DNA from: Armatimonadota bacterium
Lineage (GTDB): Bacteria; Sysuimicrobiota; Sysuimicrobiia; Sysuimicrobiales; Kaftiobacteriaceae
Length of the DNA: 48,313 nucleotides
Assembly (NCBI GenBank): GCA_031459765.1
Contig: JAVKHY010000016.1
Location: forward strand, 1 to 48,313
Direction: 5' to 3'
Positions within the stretch are counted from its first letter, which is position 1; each line of letters begins with the position of its first letter. Position numbers and translations under genes: made by a program. The notes beneath the pieces were generated by a model. It made no database searches, was not told the origin of the DNA, and worked only from the letters and a program-made list of their open reading frames with translations. This document shows positions 42,204-48,313 of the stretch, in pieces.

Positions 42204-43364
42204 TCACAACAACCCGGCGGCGGTCAGCAGCTCCCGCAACCGGAGGCGGTGCTCCTCGCTCAGCGGCGGCGCGGGAGCCCGGACGGTGGGGTGGGCGATC
42301 CGGCCGAGCATCGCCATCGCCTCCTTGATGACCACGAAGAAGGGCGCGTCCAGCTGATACAGCGTCGCCAGCTCCAGGCGCTGGCGCATCACCGCGGCCG
42401 CCTCGGCCAGGCGGCCGGCCCGCCAGTGCTCGTAGATCGCCACGGGCGGGGCGGGAGCGACGTTGGCCACCGCGGGGATCGCGCCGTCACCGCCGCTCAG
42501 CAGCGTGTTCAACAGGTGGAACTCGTACCCGCAGAGCACGCTGAACTCGGGTTTGCGCGGCTTGATCCGCGCGATCACCTCGTGGATGTGGCTGATACTG
42601 TCGATCGTCTCTTTGATGCCGAGGACGTTGTCGTGGGCCGTCGCCAGACGGGCCACCAGCGGCGCCGGGATACTGCGGCCCACAACTGCGGGAAAGTTGT
42701 AGATCAGGACCGGGAGGGTCACCGCTTCTGCCACCGCCCCGATGTGCATCTCGATCGCCTGGTCGTTGGGCGTCCAGTAGTAGGGCGGGATGACGATCAC
42801 GCCGTCGGCGCCGATCTCCTCGGCATACCGGGCCAGGGCCACGGCCTCCTCGGTCGCGGTGGACAGGCACCCGACCAGCACGGGAACCCGGCCGTCCGTG
42901 TGGCGGACGACCAGGGCGGTGAACGCCCGGCGTTCCTCCGCCGTGAGGTGCATGGCCTCCCCCGTGCTGCCCAGGGCGAAGACGCCGTGCACGCCGCCCG
43001 CGATGACGAAGTCGAGATGGGCCCGGTTGGCGTCCTCGTCGATGCGCCCCTGCTGATCAAACAGCGTGACCAGCGGCGGAATGATCCCTCCGAATCGACT
43101 CACCCGTCCTGCCTCCTTCATCTGGCGGAGATACTCCGCGACGTAGCGCCTGGCCGGTTCCTCGTACGCCAGGGGGACCAAGACGTCTCCCCAGATCCCG
43201 CTGGCCCCTCGAATCACCTCGGCGTACATCGGCACCTGGCGGCTGCGGACCAGGACCGGAATGCCGGCGTCAAGGAGGATGCGCTCGACCAGGGCCGCTT
43301 CGGACTCGCTGGCCGCCTGGAACACCCGCGCGTAGTCCCGCGGCCGCGGCAACCGACCGGCCAT
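42204..43364 (-). CDS. DUF2007-like domain fused to a DapA-family lyase, with internal start
   Basis: A 386-residue frame. Residues 1-85 resemble DUF2007 (ARVFQAASESEAALVERILLDAGI...WGDVLVPLAYEEPARRYV), a small putative signal-transducing domain. From residue 88 a full DapA/NAL-type TIM barrel starts with SRFGGIIPPLVTLF, then GSTGEAM (132-138), IYNFP with Tyr222 and GIKETIDS with the Schiff-base Lys251. Ser replaces the first Thr of the DapA GTTGE motif, so a pyruvate lyase other than DapA (keto-acid or sialic-type) is likely. An AAGGAGG site at 43118-43112 lies 8 bases before an in-frame GTG (43103), so a separate 299-residue lyase may also be made. It overlaps rsmI by one base. Confidence 0.85.
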   Translation of the reverse strand: MAGRLPRPRDYARVFQAASESEAALVERILLDAGIPVLVRSRQVPMYAEVIRGASGIWGDVLVPLAYEEPARRYVAEYLRQMKEAGRVSRFGGIIPPLVTLFDQQGRIDEDANRAHLDFVIAGGVHGVFALGSTGEAMHLTAEERRAFTALVVRHTDGRVPVLVGCLSTATEEAVALARYAEEIGADGVIVIPPYYWTPNDQAIEMHIGAVAEAVTLPVLIYNFPAVVGRSIPAPLVARLATAHDNVLGIKETIDSISHIHEVIARIKPRKPEFSVLCGYEFHLLNTLLSGGDGAIPAVANVAPAPPVAIYEHWRAGRLAEAAAVMRQRLELATLYQLDAPFFVVIKEAMAMLGRIAHPTVRAPAPPLSEEHRLRLRELLTAAGLL

Positions 43365-44200
43365 CAGCCCTTTCCTCGCATCCGGAGCATCAGCTCATAG
43401 GCCTGGCGTCTGCCGAGCCCGCAGGCCCGCCTCACCTCCTGGACCGCCCTGGTGGGCGGGACCCCCGCCTCCAGCAGGGCACGCATCCGCGCCGCCGGAT
43501 CGTCCTCCCCTTCCGTCACCGCCTCCGTTGCTCCTGCCACGACGATCGTGAACTCTCCCTGCGGGGGGTGAGCGCGCAGGTGGTCCAGCGCCTCTGCCAC
43601 CGTGCCCCGGAACACTTCCTCGAATTTCTTGGTGAGTTCACGGGCCAGCGCCACGCGCCGGTTCCCGAGGACCAGAGCGATGTCCTCCAGCGCCGCCGTC
43701 AGCCGGTGCGGGGCCTCGTAGAGCACCAGCGTCCAGGGCAGGGTGCGCACCGCCGCCAGAGCCCGACGCCGCTCGCCGGACCGGCGGGGCAGGAACCCCA
43801 GAAAGGTGAAGCGGTCGGTGGGCAGGGCCGAGACCGTCAGCGCCGCCAGCACGGCGCTCGCCCCCGGGACCGGGACGATGGTGAGTCCTGCGGAAGCCGC
43901 GGCGCGGATCAACCGGTAGCCCGGATCGGACAGGGCCGGCGTGCCGGCATCGGAGACCAGAGCCACATGCTCCCCCCGGCGCAGGCGCCGGACCAGTTCG
44001 GCGCTGCGCGCCTCCTCGTTGTGCTCGTGAAAGCTCACCGTAGGGGTCGTAATCCCGTAGTGTGTCAGGAGCCGGCGGGTGCGGCGGGTGTCCTCGCAGG
44101 CGATGAGATCGACCTCGGCCAGGACGCGCCGGGCGCGAAAGGTCAGATCTTCCAGATTTCCGATGGGCGTGGCGACGAGATACAGCGTTCCGGCGCTCAT
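43364..44200 (-). CDS. rsmI: 16S rRNA (cytidine-1402-2'-O)-methyltransferase
   Basis: A 278-residue tetrapyrrole-methylase-fold protein: GTLYLVATPIGNLEDLTFRA, DLIACEDTRRTRRLLTHYGI, SDAGTPALSDPGYRLI, VPGASAVLAALTVSALPTDRF and FLGFLPRRSGERR, all RsmI signatures. It methylates the 2'-OH of C1402 in the ribosomal decoding centre using SAM. The C-terminus ends in a short helical domain (TRAVQEVRRACGLGRRQAYELML). It overlaps the upstream LOG-like gene by 4 bases and the DapA-fusion gene by 1. Confidence 0.95.
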   Translation of the reverse strand: MSAGTLYLVATPIGNLEDLTFRARRVLAEVDLIACEDTRRTRRLLTHYGITTPTVSFHEHNEEARSAELVRRLRRGEHVALVSDAGTPALSDPGYRLIRAAASAGLTIVPVPGASAVLAALTVSALPTDRFTFLGFLPRRSGERRRALAAVRTLPWTLVLYEAPHRLTAALEDIALVLGNRRVALARELTKKFEEVFRGTVAEALDHLRAHPPQGEFTIVVAGATEAVTEGEDDPAARMRALLEAGVPPTRAVQEVRRACGLGRRQAYELMLRMRGKG

Positions 44201-44670
44201 GGGGCGGCCAGACGCAGCGCGGCGCGGACGGCCTCCTCCGCCGTCTCCACCACGGTCAGCGGGGCCCGCTCGCCTCCGCGCTGCGCCTCCCAGGTGCGCA
44301 GTCCCACGACGGGCTTCCCGCAGCGCAGGGCATGGCCGATCTCGGACAGGGTGCCGTATCCGCCCCCGATGGCGATCAGGACATCGGCCGTCAGGACGAT
44401 GACGACGTTGCGCATCTGCCCCATCCCGGTGGCGATGGCGACGTCGATGTAGGGATTGGCTTCGTCGCGCTGCGGGCCGGGCAGCACGCCGACCGTCAGG
44501 CCGCGGGCGCCCCGCGCGCCGCGGGCCGCGGCCTCCATCACCCCGCCCAGGCCTCCGCAGAGGAGGATGCAGCCGGCCTCGGCGATCCGCCGACCGACCT
44601 CCTCGGCCAGCGCCTCGTGCGCCGGATCGGAAAAGACGCTTTCACCAATGACGCCGATGACGCGGCGCAC
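44197..44670 (-). CDS. LOG/DprA-like Rossmann protein (TIGR00725 type)
   Basis: A 157-residue protein: IGVIGESVFSDPAHEALAEEVGRRI, ILLCGGLGGVMEAAARGARG and ADVLIAIGGGYGTLSEIGHAL, the nucleotide-binding GGxGT...E motif of the SLOG superfamily. Relatives include the LOG cytokinin-activating enzymes and proteins of unknown role; this short form is of the TIGR00725 kind, whose substrate is not established. GTG 44670 with GGAGG 5-6 bases upstream lies inside the end of the helicase gene (29-base overlap). Confidence 0.87.
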   Translation of the reverse strand: MRRVIGVIGESVFSDPAHEALAEEVGRRIAEAGCILLCGGLGGVMEAAARGARGARGLTVGVLPGPQRDEANPYIDVAIATGMGQMRNVVIVLTADVLIAIGGGYGTLSEIGHALRCGKPVVGLRTWEAQRGGERAPLTVVETAEEAVRAALRLAAP

Positions 44671-47020
44671 GTCGTCCTCCGGGAAGGATCGAAGCCGGGG
44701 CCTGGGGCGGCAGCGGGGCGTCCTGCGCCGGCGGAGGAGGCAGACGGTCTGCGGCCGGACGGAGCAGGCGCTGCAGGATGAGCACGGCGGCCGCCTTGTC
44801 CAACGGCTCGTTCAGGTTGCCGCACTTCGGCGACTGGATACACGACGGACACCCCGCTTCGCAGGGACAGCCTTCAATGGTCCGCAGGGCCGCCGCCATC
44901 ACCTCGTCCAGGAGCGCGTAGCCCTTCTCCGTAATCCCCACCCCGCCGGGATGTCCTTCGTAGATGAAGATCGCCGGGGCGTCCATCTCCGGATAAACCG
45001 GGTAGGAGACGCCGCCCAGGTCCCAGCGGTCACACATCGCAAACAGCGGCAGTACGCCGATCGCTGCGTGCTCCACGGCATGGATGCCGCCGGCCAGATC
45101 CAGCTGGCGGCGGCGGAGCTCCTCTTCGATCCCGGCCGGAATGCCGAACCACAACGCCGTGGTTTGCAGCCGTTCCTCGGGCAGGTCGAGCGGTTCCTCG
45201 CCCAGGACCTCCTCCGAGAAGAGCCGCTTGCGGACAAACCCGGTGACCTGCGTGCGGACCTCGACGTCGCCGAAGCAGGCGACCGTCGGCCCCCACGGGC
45301 GCTGGCGCCGGACGGCGAGGATCTCCAGGTCGGTGTCGGACCGCGGCTGCGTGTAGTAGTCCCCCTCGGCCGGCACCACGGTCGCCGTGCGCGACGCCAG
45401 ATCCAGCCGTCCGACCAGGTAGGGTTCTCCCTGGTGGAGGTAGACCGCACCCGGGTGCAGCTGCTCCAGGGCGCGCGCGCCGTCCACCGTGCCGATGAGG
45501 CGCCCGCCCGGCGCCTCGACCACGCGGAACGCCTCGCCGCCCGCGCTGCGGACCTCCACGTCGCCGGCGGGATAGCGCGCCCCGGCCCAGTACCAGCGGT
45601 CATGCCGGTTCCGCAGGTCGCCGTGTCCTTCCAGGAGGCGGGCCAGCTCCAGCATGCGCGGCCCAAAAAGCTCCGTATCCCGACTTCCCACCGGAAGTTC
45701 GGCGGCCGCACAGCGCAGGTGGCCGGCCAGGATGTACGGGTTCTCCGGATCGATCGCGGCCTGCTCCACCGTCCGCTCGAACAGATACTCCGGCGCGCGC
45801 ATCAGGTACTGGTCGAGGGCGTCTTCCAGCGCGATGAGGACGACCAGGGCCTCATCCGTCCCCCGGCCGGCGCGGCCGGCCCGCTGCCAGGTGCTGGCGA
45901 TGGTGCCGGGATAACCGACGAGCACGGCGGCGTCCAGCCCGCCGACGTCGATGCCCAGCTCCAGCGCGCTGGTCGAGATCACGCCCAGCAACTCGCCGTC
46001 GAACAGCCGTCGCTCGATGGCCCGGCGTTCCCGGGGGAGGTAGCCGGCGCGGTAGGGACTGATGCGGTCGGCCAGCTCCGGCGCCCGCTCCTCCAGGGCG
46101 GCGCGGGCGTAGCGGTACACGAGCTCGGTGATCTTCCGGGCCTGGGTAAAGGCGATGGTCCGCACTTCCCGGCGCACCAGTTCGGCGAACAGGGCGCTGC
46201 CTTCCACGTAGGCGCTGCGGCGGCGCGCCCGGGCCCGGTCGATGATCGGCGGATTCCACAGGACGAACCAGCGCGGCCCCGACGGCGAGCCGTCGTCGGC
46301 GATCACCCGGACGGGCAAACCCAGCAGCGTCGAGGCAAACTCCTCCGGGTTGCCGATGGTCGCTGACGTACAGACGAAGACCGGCGCGGCGCCGTGCATC
46401 CGGCAGATCCGCCGCAACCGACGGATGATGTTGGCGACGTGGCTGCCGAAAACGCCGCGGTAGACGTGGGCGTCGTCGATGACCACATAGCGCAGGCGGC
46501 GGAAGAAGGCCGCCCAGCGGAAGTGCTGGGGGAGGATGCCCACGTGCAGCATGTCGGGGTTGGTGAGGATGATCTGTGCCGTCTCCCGGAGCTCCCTCCG
46601 GCGGCGGATCGGGGTGTCGCCGTCGTAGGTGGCGAAGGGCACGCCCAGCTCCAGTTCCGCAAGGGCATCGGCCTGATCCTGGGCCAGAGCCTTGGTGGGG
46701 AAGACGTACAGCGCGCGGGCCTGGGGGTCGGCGAGCAGCGTCTCCAGCACCGGGACCGTGTAGCACAGCGTCTTCCCGCTGGCCGTACCCGTGACGACGA
46801 CAGTGTGCTCACCGCTGCGCACGGCCCCGATCGCCTCGACCTGGTGCCGGTAGAACCGGCGGATGCCGCGGCGCTGGAGAGCCCGCCGCAGCGGTTCGGC
46901 GGGCGGCGGCGTGAGCACGGCGTAGCGCGCCGGGCGGGGCGGAATGAACTGCGTATGCACCATCTGTCCGGCGTACCCGGACTGGCGCTGGAGGTCGTCG
47001 AGGAAGGCGCGGACATCCAT
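44642..47020 (-). CDS. MrfA/YprA-like DEAD/H-box helicase with DUF1998
   Basis: A 792-residue superfamily 2 helicase. Walker A is TGTASGKT (77-84), motif II is IDDAH (181-185, Asp replacing the usual Glu), then VFVCTSATIGNPEEF, and a second RecA domain with STSALELGIDVGGLDAAVLVGYPGTIASTWQRAGRAGRG. The C-terminal DUF1998 part holds the four-Cys set GCPCEAGCPSCIQSPKCGN typical of MrfA, a 3'-5' helicase for mitomycin-type crosslink repair. The last 40 residues are Pro/Arg-rich and probably disordered. ATG 47020; a possible -10 (CATAAT) lies about 30 bases upstream. Confidence 0.93.
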   Translation of the reverse strand: MDVRAFLDDLQRQSGYAGQMVHTQFIPPRPARYAVLTPPPAEPLRRALQRRGIRRFYRHQVEAIGAVRSGEHTVVVTGTASGKTLCYTVPVLETLLADPQARALYVFPTKALAQDQADALAELELGVPFATYDGDTPIRRRRELRETAQIILTNPDMLHVGILPQHFRWAAFFRRLRYVVIDDAHVYRGVFGSHVANIIRRLRRICRMHGAAPVFVCTSATIGNPEEFASTLLGLPVRVIADDGSPSGPRWFVLWNPPIIDRARARRRSAYVEGSALFAELVRREVRTIAFTQARKITELVYRYARAALEERAPELADRISPYRAGYLPRERRAIERRLFDGELLGVISTSALELGIDVGGLDAAVLVGYPGTIASTWQRAGRAGRGTDEALVVLIALEDALDQYLMRAPEYLFERTVEQAAIDPENPYILAGHLRCAAAELPVGSRDTELFGPRMLELARLLEGHGDLRNRHDRWYWAGARYPAGDVEVRSAGGEAFRVVEAPGGRLIGTVDGARALEQLHPGAVYLHQGEPYLVGRLDLASRTATVVPAEGDYYTQPRSDTDLEILAVRRQRPWGPTVACFGDVEVRTQVTGFVRKRLFSEEVLGEEPLDLPEERLQTTALWFGIPAGIEEELRRRQLDLAGGIHAVEHAAIGVLPLFAMCDRWDLGGVSYPVYPEMDAPAIFIYEGHPGGVGITEKGYALLDEVMAAALRTIEGCPCEAGCPSCIQSPKCGNLNEPLDKAAAVLILQRLLRPAADRLPPPPAQDAPLPPQAPASILPGGRRAPRHRRHW

Positions 47021-47127
47021 CGGGTCGCGGCGCTCCTGCCAGGAGTATTATGACCGCCGCCGCGCCGCCCTGCCAGCGCAGCCGCGACCGGACCGGCCCG
47101 CCGGCGTCCCGACCCCGGAAAGAAGGA

Positions 47128-47152
47128 AGGGCCGGGCGCGGTGCCCGGCCCT
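47128..47152 (-). terminator. Intrinsic terminator of the YVTN/PxKF gene
   Basis: AGGGCCGGGC and GCCCGGCCCT form a 10-bp perfect stem with a 5-base loop 25 bases beyond the stop at 47177; on the minus strand it is followed by TCCTTCTTTCC. Confidence 0.8.
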
Positions 47153-47176
47153 GTTCCTGATTGCTGGTGGTGCGAT

Positions 47177-48313
47177 CTACCGGAAGCGGAAGTCCAGCGT
47201 GTGCGCGCTCCCGTCGTCCAGAGTCACGATAAAGCGCCGGCAGGAGCCGCGCCAGGATCGCTCCGTCTGCCAGGTGTAGCGGTAGTACCCACGGCGGATC
47301 CACGACCAGGCGCGGTCGTTGTCGTCCTTGTGGCGGACGATCTCGTCGTCCTCTTCATCGTCCTCATCCTCGGCGAAGGCGCCCCGGTCGAAGGGACCCT
47401 TGTGGTGGTCGCGCCGGTTCCAGGAGACGTAGCGAAGCCGTCCTTTCGCGCTGACCACGCCGCTGACCGGTCCGCTCGGGCAGGCGATCTTCCCGACCTG
47501 GATCGAGGAGACCGCGCTCAGCGCCTTCACTGGCTGGCCCGTCGAGTCTTCGATCTGCCAGCGCAGGGTGATCCGCGCCCCGGCCCGCGCCGACACCGGG
47601 TTGTGGCGCGGCCGCGGGAAGAATCCGAGGAACCGGTAGCTGGACTTGGAGGGCTCGACGAAGCGGCCGAATCCGACGGCCATGTTGCCGACCGGCACGC
47701 TGGCCACAACCCCATTGGTTGCAGCGTCGATGGCAACCAGCCGGTTCTGGCCCCCGTCAACGACGAAGATCCGGCGCCCGTCCGAACTGACGGCGACGCC
47801 GAAGGGCGCGCCGCCCGGAAGGAGGATGTCGGGCAGCTTCGTATTCGTCGCCGCGTCGATCACGGACACGCTCTCGCTGCCGTTGTTGGCGACGTACACG
47901 CGCGTGCCCGTCGGGTTGACGGCCACCCCCTGGGGCTCCACGCCCACCGGGATGCTAGCGACGATCGCATTGGTCGTGGTGTCAAAGACCCTGAGTCTGC
48001 TGGCATAGTACTCCGTGACGTACAGCCGCCCGCCGTCCGGACTCAGCGCCGCTCCCGTCGCGCCGGCCGCCGGGTCGCCGTCGATCCACTCCGCGACCGT
48101 ATTCGTGGCCGCATCGATTACGGACACTTCGGGCGACCCGTTGAAGTTCACGACGAAGACCTGAGAGCCGTCGGGGCTCACCTCCACCCCGCGCGGTCCG
48201 ATCCCTACGGCAACCGTGGCCACGACCCTGTTGGCGGCCGTGTCCACGACGGACACGCTATTCCCACCGAAGTTGGTGACATAGAGACGCGTCCCCGCCG
48301 GGTTGAGTGCCAC
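47177..48313 (-). CDS. YVTN beta-propeller protein with C-terminal PxKF-like domain (5' end outside window)
   Basis: The frame is open to the right edge; 378 codons are seen. At least five YVTN/surface-layer propeller repeats occupy the first 220 residues (NPAGTRLYVTNFGGNSVSVVD, SPDGSQVFVVNFN, SPDGGRLYVTEYYASRLRVFD, NPTGTRVYVANNGSESVSVID). Then a PxKF-like beta domain begins (SSYRFLGFFP...ARITLRWQIEDSTG) and ends with YTWQTERSWRGSCRRFIVTL and a final F-R-F. An acidic insert (FAEDEDDEEDDEIV) interrupts it. Such proteins are secreted or surface-bound, perhaps adhesive. The true start, and a signal peptide if present, lie beyond 48313. Confidence 0.85.
   Translation of the reverse strand: MALNPAGTRLYVTNFGGNSVSVVDTAANRVVATVAVGIGPRGVEVSPDGSQVFVVNFNGSPEVSVIDAATNTVAEWIDGDPAAGATGAALSPDGGRLYVTEYYASRLRVFDTTTNAIVASIPVGVEPQGVAVNPTGTRVYVANNGSESVSVIDAATNTKLPDILLPGGAPFGVAVSSDGRRIFVVDGGQNRLVAIDAATNGVVASVPVGNMAVGFGRFVEPSKSSYRFLGFFPRPRHNPVSARAGARITLRWQIEDSTGQPVKALSAVSSIQVGKIACPSGPVSGVVSAKGRLRYVSWNRRDHHKGPFDRGAFAEDEDDEEDDEIVRHKDDNDRAWSWIRRGYYRYTWQTERSWRGSCRRFIVTLDDGSAHTLDFRFR

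Overview
The window is bacterial chromosome of very high G+C (about two thirds by eye). Genes are tightly packed, many start and stop codons overlap by 1-4 bases (ATGA, GTGA, TGATG), and GTG starts are common. Several traits point to a Gram-positive or deep Terrabacteria lineage: a T-box leader on metG, rapZ and yvcK in the same run of genes, a succinate dehydrogenase whose anchor resembles mycobacterial Sdh1, the order metG-tatD, and a MrfA-type helicase. A thermophilic, poorly cultured phylum (the CSP1-3/Sysuimicrobiota kind) would fit, but the sequence alone cannot settle this. It looks like ordinary chromosome: no CRISPR array, IS element, prophage or integrase is visible.

Left part (1-15189). 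A partial RHS-like secreted protein runs off the left edge. Next comes a long minus-strand run: icd, mdh, a GNAT acetyltransferase, sucC, a secreted phosphodiesterase-type hydrolase, sucD, a PspC-domain protein, a small holin-fold membrane protein, rapZ and a membrane-anchored YvcK. Divergent from icd is a FadR/GntR regulator followed by fumC and sdhC-sdhA-sdhB. The two arms encode most of the TCA cycle from isocitrate to malate; citrate synthase, aconitase and the 2-oxoglutarate step are not here. A shared promoter region (9573-9675) lies between the arms and holds a candidate regulator site.

Middle part (15190-30643). A reading frame broken by one in-frame TGA (15220-15939) follows sdhB. 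Then come a three-gene ArsR / excisionase-type HTH / MFS operon with a clear promoter and near-perfect 24-bp dyad, and a ccmH-like, metallophosphoesterase, S9 peptidase, cobalamin adenosyltransferase run. After a plus-strand MFS gene come small unknown genes with a YbaK-type deacylase, a divergent DnaB-like ATPase, tRNA-Arg(CCG), a 41-residue membrane peptide, a stand-alone cyclic-nucleotide-binding domain, a zinc-ribbon rhomboid protease and a radical SAM enzyme.

Right part (30618-48313). A TetR-adaptor-RND efflux operon is followed by a polymer-forming-type membrane protein, a ComB-type phosphatase, an M48 protease, TatD and MetG. MetG is preceded by a T-box leader with promoter, Met specifier and terminator. 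Upstream of it lie a helicase, a LOG-like protein, RsmI, a DUF2007-DapA fusion with an internal ribosome binding site, and an ABM-domain protein. A YVTN beta-propeller protein ending in a PxKF-like domain runs off the right edge.

No wholly new system is certain. The best leads are the DUF2007-DapA dual-start gene, the ArsR/HTH/MFS operon with its operator, the Cys/His-rich SdhC, the phosphodiesterase inside sucCD and the divergent DnaB-like gene.
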